DNA of 64,000 nt from Nitrospirota bacterium (GTDB lineage Bacteria; Nitrospirota_A; Leptospirillia; Leptospirillales; Leptospirillaceae). Shown in pieces: positions 1 to 7,750 of the stretch (position 1 is its first letter; each line of letters starts with the position of its first letter). The stretch is from contig JAKCCY010000001.1 in assembly GCA_021838765.1 (NCBI GenBank), positions 1 through 64,000 of the forward strand, read 5' to 3'. A program made the translations under genes and the position numbers. The notes under the pieces are model-generated. The model made no database searches and was not told the DNA's origin. It saw only the letters and a program-made list of their open reading frames with translations.

Positions 1-1
1 G

Positions 2-439
2 GCTGTTACCTGTCGGGCCCTCAACCGTCTTGCCCACCTTTCCGGACGGATGGACTGGCTTGAGAAGGTTGGCAGGACGCTTGCCCTTTATTCAAAACCG
101 ATGCTTGAGCAACCTATGGGATATGCATCGATGATCATGGCGTTGGGGGAGTATCTGTCACCTCCCGTCATCGTTCTGGTCCGGGGGAAAAGCTCCCTGG
201 AATGGTCATTGTCCGCTCGTGCCAAGTCACCTCTGGATACCTTGATCATCGATCTGGGGGAACGGGATTCCCTTTCCCTCCCGGACTTTCTTCAAAAGCC
301 TCCGGCCACCGGTGTTTCTTTTGAAACGCAGGCGGATGTTTGTGGCGGTGGTGTCTGCCTTTCCCCGGTAACGGATCTGAAAGATCTTCTTTCTCAAATC
401 AGGACAGTGACCGGTCGTCCAAAAAAAGAGAACGAATAA
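2..439 (+). CDS. YyaL/DUF255 family thioredoxin-domain protein, C-terminal part
   Basis: The reading frame is open from the first complete codon of the window, so this is the last 145 codons of a gene that starts upstream. The fragment reads like the end of the YyaL/spermatogenesis-associated protein 20 family. It has a helical segment (AVTCRALNRLAHLSG) typical of the alpha-toroid, glucosamine-epimerase-like C-terminal half, and a terminal cysteine motif (DVCGGGVCLSPVTD) resembling the family's VC-x4-C-x2-PV tail. The N-terminal thioredoxin-like domain lies outside the window. The cellular function of the family is not firmly known. The stop codon overlaps the next ATG (TAATG), so the two genes are probably co-transcribed. 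Confidence 0.75.
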   Translation, partial: AVTCRALNRLAHLSGRMDWLEKVGRTLALYSKPMLEQPMGYASMIMALGEYLSPPVIVLVRGKSSLEWSLSARAKSPLDTLIIDLGERDSLSLPDFLQKPPATGVSFETQADVCGGGVCLSPVTDLKDLLSQIRTVTGRPKKENE

Positions 440-1128
440 TGGCTTTCCGGGAAAATGACCAAAAAGGGATAGATGGAGTGGTGGAAAGATCTTCTCCTGG
501 TGAGATTGTTGCCTCAGTGATCTGGTTGCATGGGCTCGGTGCCGACAGTAGTGACTTCGAGGGGATCATTCCCTATCTGGGTCTGCCTTCCGGTAACGGT
601 GCGAGAGGAATCCGCTTCCTCTTCCCGAATGCCCCCCGTATGCCGGTGTCTGTGAACGGAGGCATGTCGATGCGGGCCTGGTATGACGTACTGGATCAGA
701 GGATCGAGTCTCGAGCGGATATCTCCGGCATGAAACGTTCTGCCCATGCGGTTCTTTCACTGGTCGAGGGGGAGGTCGCCAGAGGGGTCCCTCCTTCCAG
801 AATCATTGTCGGAGGATTTTCCCAGGGAGGTCTGGTCGCTGCTTTTGCGGGACATCTTGCTCCAAAGCCTCTGGGAGGGGTCATGATCCTCTCCTCCTAT
901 ATCCCGGCTCCGTTTCCCATTGGGGAAGGACAGATTCCCGACCGTTTCCTGATGGCTCACGGGACGCTCGACCAGGTGGTTCCGTTAACTCTTGGGAGAA
1001 CATCCTGTGAGTGGCTTCGGTCGGCGGGATGGAAGGGGGAATTCCACGAGTATGAAATGGCCCATTCGGTCTGTGTGGAGGAGCTTTCCGAAATTGGTCG
1101 CTGGATCTATGGGGTCGTTGGGAGATGA
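439..1128 (+). CDS. Carboxylesterase / acyl-protein thioesterase-like alpha/beta hydrolase
   Basis: 229-residue cytosolic alpha/beta hydrolase of the phospholipase/carboxylesterase (acyl-protein thioesterase) family, expected to hydrolyse short acyl esters or thioesters. Seen: oxyanion-side motif WLHGLG (29-34), FPNAP (62-66), nucleophile elbow GGFSQGG with Ser128, then Asp178 in HGTLDQVVP and His209 in AHSV, giving a complete Ser-Asp-His triad. Length matches the family. The ATG at 439 overlaps the preceding stop. A longer in-frame extension to 340 would lie inside the previous gene and adds only low-complexity sequence, so it was not used. The natural substrate cannot be read from sequence. 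Confidence 0.9.
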   Translation: MAFRENDQKGIDGVVERSSPGEIVASVIWLHGLGADSSDFEGIIPYLGLPSGNGARGIRFLFPNAPRMPVSVNGGMSMRAWYDVLDQRIESRADISGMKRSAHAVLSLVEGEVARGVPPSRIIVGGFSQGGLVAAFAGHLAPKPLGGVMILSSYIPAPFPIGEGQIPDRFLMAHGTLDQVVPLTLGRTSCEWLRSAGWKGEFHEYEMAHSVCVEELSEIGRWIYGVVGR

Positions 1129-1523
1129 TCAATCGGGATCTTTGGAGTCGTGTGTCTTTTGGGGGACTGTGTTTTCTTTCGATGGTTCTGTTGGCCCCTC
1201 CATCGGCTGACTCGTCGGAGGCCGGTCCGGTATTGGTTTCACAAACGATTTCAGGAAGCTCCCTGTCAGGGAGAACGCTGAATCTGTCTGTCCGGGAAAA
1301 GACCAGCAGATTCAGGGATGGTGATCTCCTTCATGTTCTTCTCGACAATTCTCCTCTTGAAGCCGTATCTCCAAGGGATGGGCTGTTTTCAATCGTCATT
1401 CCCAATCTTTCCGGACAAGCGCATCGCGTCTCTCTTCGCTTTTCAAGAAAAGACCAGACAGAGTGGGGCTCCGAGCTTTTGGTGACCCTGCCGGCGGTGT
1501 CCTCTTCCGGGGAGAAGCACTGA
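1125..1523 (+). CDS. Small exported protein of unknown function
   Basis: 132 residues, family not recognised. The N-terminus (basic residues, then hydrophobic 11-27 ending in Ala-Pro-Pro-Ser-Ala) looks like a signal peptide, so the rest is probably periplasmic. The mature part is rich in beta-prone, Ser-rich sequence with short charged loops, which could be a small Ig-like or beta-sandwich fold, but no motif supports that. It overlaps the esterase by 4 bases (ATGA) and its TGA overlaps the def start (TGATG), so it is embedded in an operon with housekeeping genes. Real coding status is supported by this coupling and by the signal peptide. Confidence 0.65.
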   Translation: MINRDLWSRVSFGGLCFLSMVLLAPPSADSSEAGPVLVSQTISGSSLSGRTLNLSVREKTSRFRDGDLLHVLLDNSPLEAVSPRDGLFSIVIPNLSGQAHRVSLRFSRKDQTEWGSELLVTLPAVSSSGEKH

Positions 1524-2062
1524 TGGCGATTCTTCCGATTCGGCCCTATGGGGATCCTGTCCTTCAAAAAAGTTGCCTCGCGGTCTCAAATGTCGACGGA
1601 AAGCTTATGGAGACGATCCAGTCGATGCTTGAAACCCTTTACACCGTTCCCGGAATCGGGATCGCTGCCCCTCAGGTCGGTCTGAATCTCAGATTCTTTG
1701 TTTATGACATGAACCGGAGGGCAGAAAAAACCGGTCGCTCTCCCGTGGTTCTTCTGAACCCGGAAATTATCGAGAGTGAGGGTTCCGTGACGGAAGACGA
1801 GGGCTGTCTGTCCTTCCCGGGCATTTTTGTTCCTCTTCCGCGTCATGAGCGCATCGGTGTCAGGGGACATGATCCGGACGGGCGCATAATCGAACTTTCA
1901 GGCAGTGGTCTTTTTTCCCGTTTGATCCAGCATGAGATGGATCATCTCGACGGACTTCTTTTAAGGGACCGGATGACGTTGTGGGACCGGGCCAGACTGT
2001 CGGTCGAGATGGAGAAAATCCGGAGAAAGGGCAATCAGTCCAGGAGATCCCGTCGTGGCTGA
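1523..2062 (+). CDS. def: Peptide deformylase
   Basis: 179-residue iron/zinc metallopeptidase that removes the formyl group from the N-terminal methionine of nascent proteins. All three signature motifs are present: GIGIAAPQ (44-51), EGCLS (93-97, metal ligand Cys95) and HEMDH (137-141, two His ligands and the catalytic Glu). Length is normal. ATG 1523 overlaps the upstream stop. A longer frame back to 1463 would lie in the upstream gene. fmt follows with an 8-base overlap, the usual def-fmt pair that couples formylation and deformylation. Confidence 0.98.
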   Translation: MAILPIRPYGDPVLQKSCLAVSNVDGKLMETIQSMLETLYTVPGIGIAAPQVGLNLRFFVYDMNRRAEKTGRSPVVLLNPEIIESEGSVTEDEGCLSFPGIFVPLPRHERIGVRGHDPDGRIIELSGSGLFSRLIQHEMDHLDGLLLRDRMTLWDRARLSVEMEKIRRKGNQSRRSRRG

Positions 2063-3005
2063 TCCGTCATCTATCCGGTTGGTTTTCATGGGAACCCCCG
2101 AGTTTGCGGTTCCATTCCTGGAGGCGCTGATTTCGGCAAGGTTTCAGCTGGTTGGTGTTTTGAGCCAGCCGGACCGCCCCAGGGGGCGGGGGCAGGAGCT
2201 TTCTCCCAGTCCGGTCAAGGCCTGTGCACAAGGTCACAATATTCCTGTTTTTTGTCCGGCGACGCTCCGTGACGGGCATGCACTGTCCTGCCTGCAAGAC
2301 TGGAATCCCGATGTGGTCGTTGTTGTAGCCTATGGTAAGATTCTTCCAGGGGAGATCCTGTCGTTGCCGCGTCATGGTTGTGTCAATGTCCATGCGTCCC
2401 TCCTGCCCTCTTTTCGTGGGGCATCGCCTATCGTGTGGGCCGTTCGCTCCGGTGTTCCGGAATCCGGGGTGACCTTGATGCTGATGGACAAGGGAATGGA
2501 TACCGGGCCGGTTCTCAAAATGTTGCCAATCCCCCTTCAGGATGATGAGACTTCAGAAGGTCTTGCCGGAAAGATGATGGATCTCGGGCCCGGGTTTTTG
2601 GTCAGGGGGCTCATCGAGTACCTTGAAGGGAAACTCATTCCGGTCGCACAGGCGGGGGAATTTTCTCTCGCCCCCATGATCCGGAAAGAAGATGGACGTA
2701 TTTCCTTTGCCAGTATGTCGGCGATTGAAATCGACCGTCATGTCAGGGCAATGAACCCGTGGCCAGGCTCCTATCTGGAGTCTTCTCTGGGAAATCTTCG
2801 CATCCATCGTGGGTTGGTTTTATCCGGACCTAACTCCCCAAACAAACCAGGGGAGGTCATTGGAGTTTCATCCGCGGGGATTGATGTCTGTTGCGAAACA
2901 GGTTTATACCGGATCCTTGAGATCCAGAAGCCGGGTGGACGAAGGCTCAAGGTCTCGGAATTCCTTTCTGGAACGCCTGTTTCTCCGGGTTTCTTCTTGG
3001 GGTGA
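2055..3005 (+). CDS. fmt: Methionyl-tRNA formyltransferase
   Basis: 316-residue enzyme transferring a formyl group from 10-formyltetrahydrofolate to Met-tRNA(fMet). Seen: N-terminal MGTPEFAVP (12-20), SQPDRPRGRGQ loop (37-47), and the catalytic set Asn111, His113 (NVHASLLP) and Asp149 (in MDTGPVL), matching the Asn-His-Asp triad of the formyltransferase fold. The C-terminal OB-like domain runs from about 210 to the end. The start is GTG inside the def C-terminus (8-base overlap), implying translational coupling. Confidence 0.98.
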   Translation: MADPSSIRLVFMGTPEFAVPFLEALISARFQLVGVLSQPDRPRGRGQELSPSPVKACAQGHNIPVFCPATLRDGHALSCLQDWNPDVVVVVAYGKILPGEILSLPRHGCVNVHASLLPSFRGASPIVWAVRSGVPESGVTLMLMDKGMDTGPVLKMLPIPLQDDETSEGLAGKMMDLGPGFLVRGLIEYLEGKLIPVAQAGEFSLAPMIRKEDGRISFASMSAIEIDRHVRAMNPWPGSYLESSLGNLRIHRGLVLSGPNSPNKPGEVIGVSSAGIDVCCETGLYRILEIQKPGGRRLKVSEFLSGTPVSPGFFLG

Positions 3006-3049
3006 TTGATCCTTTTTATTTTATTGATTATGCGTGAGGAATGCTGAAA

Positions 3050-3937
3050 ATGTGGAATATGGTTAAGTCGGCGGTTTTCCTGGGTCTTCTGACCGGAATT
3101 CTTCTGGTGATCGGTCGCAGTCTTGGCGGTGAGACAGGGATGATCCTGGCGTTTGGGCTGTCTCTTGTCATGAATGTCGGATCATGGTGGTTCAGTGACA
3201 AGATTGTTCTCAGGATGTATAACGCCCATGAAATTACTCCGGATATGTTGTCCAATCCTCGTCTGAACGAATTGTCCAGAACGCTTGAGGTCCTTGCCAG
3301 GAGGGGTAAAATCCCGGTTCCGCGACTGTATGTGATCGATGATCCTTCTCCCAATGCATTTGCAACCGGGCGAAACCCGGAACATTCGGCAGTAGCCGTG
3401 ACAACCGGTATCATGGACCTCCTGACCCCGGAAGAACTCTCGGGTGTTCTGGGCCATGAACTGACGCACATCATCAACCGGGATACCCTGATTTCGACTC
3501 TGGCGGCATCAATTGCGGGAGCGATTACGATGATTGCGAACATGGCCCAGATGGCGGCAATTTTTGGCGGTCGGGAGCGTGAGGATCGTGAAGGTTCCGG
3601 TTTGAGTGGAATTGCCATGATGATTCTGGCTCCTGTCGCAAGTTTCCTCATCCAGATGGCCATTTCACGGTCCCGGGAGTTTATGGCGGATGCCGGTGGG
3701 GCAGCCCTTTGCGGTAATCCTCATTTTTTGGCACAGGGGCTGATGAAACTGGAGGGCGGCGTTAACCAGGTGCCAATGGCGGCGAGTCCCGCCACGGCCC
3801 ATATGTTTATTCTGGAGCCCTTCAAAAGGTTGGGGATCATGTCTCTGTTTTCGACACATCCGGATACGGAAGAACGGGTCCGTCGCCTTGAACTGATGGC
3901 CGGCGGAATGAAAGGGGTGGTCCGACATGAGTTCTAA
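3050..3937 (+). CDS. htpX: HtpX-type membrane zinc metalloprotease
   Basis: 295-residue M48B membrane endopeptidase involved in quality control of inner-membrane proteins. Two hydrophobic segments at the N-terminus (about 7-22, 29-47), then zinc motif HELTH (136-140), a further hydrophobic pair (about 145-172, 187-206), and the downstream Glu ligand in SRSREFMAD (Glu210). An in-frame ATG lies at 3041, but GAGGA at 3036-3040 abuts it directly and is 9 bases from the ATG at 3050, so 3050 is preferred. The C-terminus overlaps rpe by 11 bases. Confidence 0.95.
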   Translation: MWNMVKSAVFLGLLTGILLVIGRSLGGETGMILAFGLSLVMNVGSWWFSDKIVLRMYNAHEITPDMLSNPRLNELSRTLEVLARRGKIPVPRLYVIDDPSPNAFATGRNPEHSAVAVTTGIMDLLTPEELSGVLGHELTHIINRDTLISTLAASIAGAITMIANMAQMAAIFGGREREDREGSGLSGIAMMILAPVASFLIQMAISRSREFMADAGGAALCGNPHFLAQGLMKLEGGVNQVPMAASPATAHMFILEPFKRLGIMSLFSTHPDTEERVRRLELMAGGMKGVVRHEF

Positions 3938-4619
3938 TCACAACCCTCATTTTCTGTCGATTGCACCCTCTGTCTTGTCCGCGGACTTTTCCCGGTTGGG
4001 GGAGGAGGTCAGGGATGTCACCGAAGGTGGTGCGGACCTTTTACACCTTGATGTCATGGATGGACACTTTGTTCCGAACCTGACCTTTGGCCCTCCGGTG
4101 ATCGCTCCCCTCCGGAAGTGGAGCAATCTTCCCATGGAAGCCCATCTGATGGTTTCCAATCCATCATCTCTTGTGGAGCCAATGGCGAAGGCGGGTGTCA
4201 ATCGACTGATCGTCCATGCCGAAACAGATCCTCACCTTCACCGGCTGATTGAATCCATCAGGGGAAAAGGCATGTCTGTGGGAATTGCGTTGAATCCGTC
4301 CACTCCCCTGATGGTTCTTGAGGAGGTCCTTGGTTTGATTGATCTCGTTTTGATCATGACGGTCAACCCCGGATTTGGAGGGCAAAGCTTTATCGAGGGA
4401 TCGATCTCGAAGATCAGGAGACTGATGTCGATGAAGGAGAGACTTGGATGTGCAAACGTCCGGATAGAGGTCGACGGTGGAATCTCGACCAAGAACGTTG
4501 GCCAGGTTGTTTCGGTCGGTGCTGATACGATTGTTGCGGGGACGGCCATTTTCTCCGGAGCTTCGAGAAGGGAGGCTATTTCGGCTCTCAGATCCGCTGC
4601 AGGGGTGATGCTTGTCTGA
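3927..4619 (+). CDS. rpe: Ribulose-phosphate 3-epimerase
   Basis: 230-residue TIM barrel interconverting ribulose 5-phosphate and xylulose 5-phosphate in the pentose-phosphate or Calvin cycle. Diagnostic motifs are all present: SIAPSVLSADF near the start, LHLDVMDGHFVPNLTFGP (metal-binding His and Asp), MTVNPGFGGQSF (phosphate-binding loop) and IEVDGGIS. Length is normal. The start overlaps the htpX end by 11 bases. rpiB, the other pentose isomerase, lies 34 kb away on the opposite strand. Confidence 0.97.
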   Translation: MSSNHNPHFLSIAPSVLSADFSRLGEEVRDVTEGGADLLHLDVMDGHFVPNLTFGPPVIAPLRKWSNLPMEAHLMVSNPSSLVEPMAKAGVNRLIVHAETDPHLHRLIESIRGKGMSVGIALNPSTPLMVLEEVLGLIDLVLIMTVNPGFGGQSFIEGSISKIRRLMSMKERLGCANVRIEVDGGISTKNVGQVVSVGADTIVAGTAIFSGASRREAISALRSAAGVMLV

Positions 4620-4715
4620 TTCGTTTGCAATTTATTCAGGTTGTGTGTAGTTTTGTCCATTAAGAATTTTTGAGATTGGTTTATCTGTCCAGAATCCCGG
4701 AAATGGAGCGTTAAG

Positions 4716-5216
4716 ATGGGGGTTCCCGACTCCTCCGAGAGGGTTTCCTATTTTTTTGACAGGGTTCTCGGCAAATTTATTGATCTTCTCGTGGCGGCAG
4801 CCTTTTTGAGGTTGGGAGACCTCATGGGTGGGGACTTTCTGGGCGCGGTTTCCGGCACGGCCTATCTTCTTGTCGCAGATGGTTTGCCGGGAGGCAGTCT
4901 GGGAAAGCGCATGACCCGACTGAGCGTGCGAAGGTCGTCCGGAGGAAACTGCCGTTATTTTGAATCCACCATCAGGAATATTCCAGTCGCTTTTGCATTC
5001 TTGATCGGGTTGATTCCATGGGTGGGATGGTTCCTCATGCTTTCTGTCCTTGGAATAGAGTTTGTCATGCTGGTGGGAACCAGAACTGATCATCGCCTGG
5101 GTGATGATTGGGCGGGAACAAATGTTGAGGGGAAGGGATATCCTCCAGTGGGGAGAGATATCCCGGATTTCGGTGCACCGGAGGATCCGGTGCCGGGAAA
5201 GAACAGGCCTCTTTAG
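4716..5216 (+). CDS. RDD-family membrane protein
   Basis: 166 residues with the RDD pattern: an Arg-rich start (FFDRVLGKFIDLLVAAA), a GGSLGKRMTRLSVRR motif after the first membrane segment, and a second hydrophobic stretch (about 87-115). RDD proteins are small multi-pass inner-membrane proteins of uncertain role; some have been linked to ion transport. The C-terminal 40 residues are hydrophilic, Pro/Gly-rich and probably cytoplasmic. It directly precedes the rod-shape cluster and may share its transcript. ATG 4716 has GGAG a few bases upstream. Confidence 0.75.
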   Translation: MGVPDSSERVSYFFDRVLGKFIDLLVAAAFLRLGDLMGGDFLGAVSGTAYLLVADGLPGGSLGKRMTRLSVRRSSGGNCRYFESTIRNIPVAFAFLIGLIPWVGWFLMLSVLGIEFVMLVGTRTDHRLGDDWAGTNVEGKGYPPVGRDIPDFGAPEDPVPGKNRPL

Positions 5217-5244
5217 TAGGCACGTTTCAAGCAAGGGGGAAAGG

Positions 5245-6276
5245 TTGTCATTTTTTGCCAGAATGTTCGGTTTTCTTTCCCAGGATCTGGCGATTGATCT
5301 CGGAACCGCCAATACACTGGTTTATGTTCGGGGTAAGGGTATCGTCATCAATGAGCCTTCGATTGTTGCCATAGACCAGAAAACCAATATGATTCTGGCG
5401 ATTGGCCAGGAAGCGAAGAAAATGCTGGGCCGTACACCGGGAAACATCATCGCGATTCGTCCCATGAGAAATGGTGTCATTGATAATCCCGATGTTGCCC
5501 AGCAGATGATTGCCCACTTTATCAATCAGGTACACCAGAGATCGACCTTTGTTCGCCCAAGGATGGTGATCTGTATCCCCTCCCGTATCTCCCAGGTGGA
5601 GCAGCGGGCGGTGAAGGATGCGGCCCGCCTGGCCGGAGCCCGTGAGGTTTATCTGATCGAGGAGCCTCTGGCTGCGGCGATTGGAGCGGGTCTACCCATT
5701 ATGGAGCCCTCAGGGAACATGGTGATCGATATCGGTGGTGGAACAACCGATGTGGCGATCATTTCTCTCGGCGGGATTGTTTACAGCGAATCGATCAAGG
5801 TTGCAGGTGACAGGATGGATGAAGATATCATCCAGTACATCAAGAAAAAACATAACCTCCTGATTGGCGATGCCATGGGCGAGCGGATCAAGATCGAGGT
5901 CGGGTCTGCAATTGCCGAAACGGAAGAGCGCACCATGGTGATCAAGGGCAGGGATATCATCAAGGGACTTCCGAAGACAGTCAAGATCACCGATGGAGAA
6001 ATTCGGGAAGCCCTCTCCGATACGATCAGCCGCATTGTCCAGACGGTTCAGAAAACCCTTGAGAATACTCCTCCGGAACTTTCCGCCGATATTATTGACA
6101 GGGGGATTGTTCTCACAGGAGGAGGCTCGATGCTCCGCGGTCTTGATAAAAGACTTCGTGAAGAGATATGTCTTCCGATCATCACTGTGGACAATCCGCT
6201 TCAGACGGTGGTCATGGGAACCGGAAAAACTCTTGAGGAGCTTGAAGTGTTGAGGAAGGTTTCCATAGGGGGCTGA
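5245..6276 (+). CDS. mreB: Rod-shape-determining protein MreB
   Basis: Actin-like ATPase forming membrane-associated filaments that steer cell-wall synthesis. Seen: DLAIDLGTANTLVYV (phosphate 1), VIDIGGGTTDVAIISLGG (phosphate 2), LTGGGSMLRGLDK (adenosine loop), and EEPLAAAIGAG (connect region). The N-terminal amphipathic MFGFLSQD is typical. ATG 5263 gives the usual 337 residues but has no ribosome-binding site. TTG 5245 is preceded at 5234-5239 by AGGGGG and gives 343 residues; I chose it with moderate certainty. The start overlaps nothing upstream. Confidence 0.97.
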   Translation: MSFFARMFGFLSQDLAIDLGTANTLVYVRGKGIVINEPSIVAIDQKTNMILAIGQEAKKMLGRTPGNIIAIRPMRNGVIDNPDVAQQMIAHFINQVHQRSTFVRPRMVICIPSRISQVEQRAVKDAARLAGAREVYLIEEPLAAAIGAGLPIMEPSGNMVIDIGGGTTDVAIISLGGIVYSESIKVAGDRMDEDIIQYIKKKHNLLIGDAMGERIKIEVGSAIAETEERTMVIKGRDIIKGLPKTVKITDGEIREALSDTISRIVQTVQKTLENTPPELSADIIDRGIVLTGGGSMLRGLDKRLREEICLPIITVDNPLQTVVMGTGKTLEELEVLRKVSIGG

Positions 6277-6279
6277 TCT

Positions 6280-7143
6280 TTGGAAAAGCCTCGACTCCAG
6301 GGGAAACCGCCAAGAATACTGGTTCCTTTTTTGATTGTCCTGCTTGTTGTTTTGGTGATCCTCGGTTTTTACCCAAGACTCTTTCGGGCGATGTTTGTAA
6401 CAGCTCCTGAAAGCCTGTTCGGCGGTTTTTTATCGGGAGTCTCATCCGGATCCCGGCAAGCAGGCTCTCTTTGGAGCAATTATCTTGACCTTGTAGCGGT
6501 GAAGAAAGAAAACGAAGGGCTGAAGAAAGAGATTGCCCTCCTGTCCCGCAGGCTTTATCAATCGAGGGACCTGTTTTTTCAAAATGCCCAGATGAGGGCT
6601 CTTCTCTCTCTTAGAAATCGGGTTGTGACGCCGGGCACATCCTGCAGTGTCATGGCGATCAATCCCACTTCTGGCCACAGGACATTTCTTCTGGATTGCG
6701 GGTCGGCTGATGGTATCAAAGAGAAATCCGGCGTCGTTGGCTCTTTTGGTGTATTGGGTTATGTCGTCCGGGTTTTTCCGCATTTCAGTCAGGTCCTGTG
6801 GATTGAGGACACCTATTTTGCTTTGGAAGCCAGGATTCCGGGAATCCCTGATTCTGGTATTATTCACGGGCAGGGGCAGGGCAAGAGCCTGCGTTTGAAA
6901 TATCTCCCGATCCTGGCAGCTGTTAAGGTTGGTGACCCTGTTGAAACAACTGGTGAGGATGGCATATTCCCTCAGGGCGTTCCCATTGGAAGTGTTCGAG
7001 CGGTTGGAAAAAGGGAAAAGATGCTGTTCCATCAGGTTCAGGTTGTACCTTCAGAGCATTTGAATGATCTTCATTATGTATATGTTTTTTCGCCGGAGCA
7101 TCATTGGTCGGATCATCAGCTTGTTGGTGCCCAGCCTAAATGA
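6280..7143 (+). CDS. mreC: Rod-shape-determining protein MreC
   Basis: 287 residues, bitopic: a short cytoplasmic tail, one membrane segment (about 12-32), a coiled-coil around 65-95 (charged heptads VKKENEGLKKEIALLSRRL), then a periplasmic beta-rich domain with the family pattern GxxDGI...GVVGxxGVLGYV. MreC bridges MreB filaments to PBP2/RodA in the elongasome. Start is TTG, 3 bases after the mreB stop. The 3' end overlaps mreD (ATGA). Confidence 0.95.
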   Translation: MEKPRLQGKPPRILVPFLIVLLVVLVILGFYPRLFRAMFVTAPESLFGGFLSGVSSGSRQAGSLWSNYLDLVAVKKENEGLKKEIALLSRRLYQSRDLFFQNAQMRALLSLRNRVVTPGTSCSVMAINPTSGHRTFLLDCGSADGIKEKSGVVGSFGVLGYVVRVFPHFSQVLWIEDTYFALEARIPGIPDSGIIHGQGQGKSLRLKYLPILAAVKVGDPVETTGEDGIFPQGVPIGSVRAVGKREKMLFHQVQVVPSEHLNDLHYVYVFSPEHHWSDHQLVGAQPK

Positions 7144-7649
7144 GATGGTTTTACCGGGTTCTGCTCCTTTTGATTCTGTTGCTGTTGTCTTCTGTTGTTG
7201 CACTGAAATGGCCTCCTCTTTTGTGGATTGACTGGCTGGTCCCGATCTTGTTTTTTGGACTTCGAAATACCCCCCTGCTGGCGGCAATTGCCTGCGCGGT
7301 TCTGATGGGGACGGTGTTGACACTGTTTTCGATTGATCCGATGTTTGAGCTTGTCGCAAAGTCAGTTCTGGTTTCGATTTTAATTGTATGGCTGTTCCCC
7401 CTGATCCAGTGGAACCATCCCAAAAATGCGCTGGTTGCCTGGTGGGGGGTATTGATGATGGATGGGTTTGCTTCCGTGATGCTGCCGCACCTTCTGGGGC
7501 ATGGAGCTCCCGAAGTCGGGCAGGCCCCCGATTGGATGCGCCTGTTGGCAACCGGAATCCTAGGATCTCTTTTTGTGGGAATATTGTATGGATCAGGGCA
7601 GCTTGGTTTTGCCAGGCTTGAATCCGTGTCCAAGAAATTGGTCAGATAA
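7140..7649 (+). CDS. mreD: Rod-shape-determining protein MreD (by position)
   Basis: 169-residue, very hydrophobic protein with about five membrane segments, starting with MRWFYRVLLLLILLLL. MreD sequences diverge strongly, so the call rests on topology, size and its place between mreC (4-base overlap) and mrdA. A role as the membrane partner of MreC is family knowledge. No unusual features. Confidence 0.85.
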   Translation: MRWFYRVLLLLILLLLSSVVALKWPPLLWIDWLVPILFFGLRNTPLLAAIACAVLMGTVLTLFSIDPMFELVAKSVLVSILIVWLFPLIQWNHPKNALVAWWGVLMMDGFASVMLPHLLGHGAPEVGQAPDWMRLLATGILGSLFVGILYGSGQLGFARLESVSKKLVR

Positions 7650-7750
7650 TCCCTGTTCGTTCCCGATCAGAGAATTTCATTAGGAAAAAGACCCATCCCT
7701 GGATGTTTTGGGAAGAAGAATCCTTTCTGACATTCCTGTGAGGGTGGTGT

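Noticed and set aside
4632..5312. 226-codon minus-strand frame
   Set aside because: Covers the RDD gene and the mreB start in antisense; no motif.
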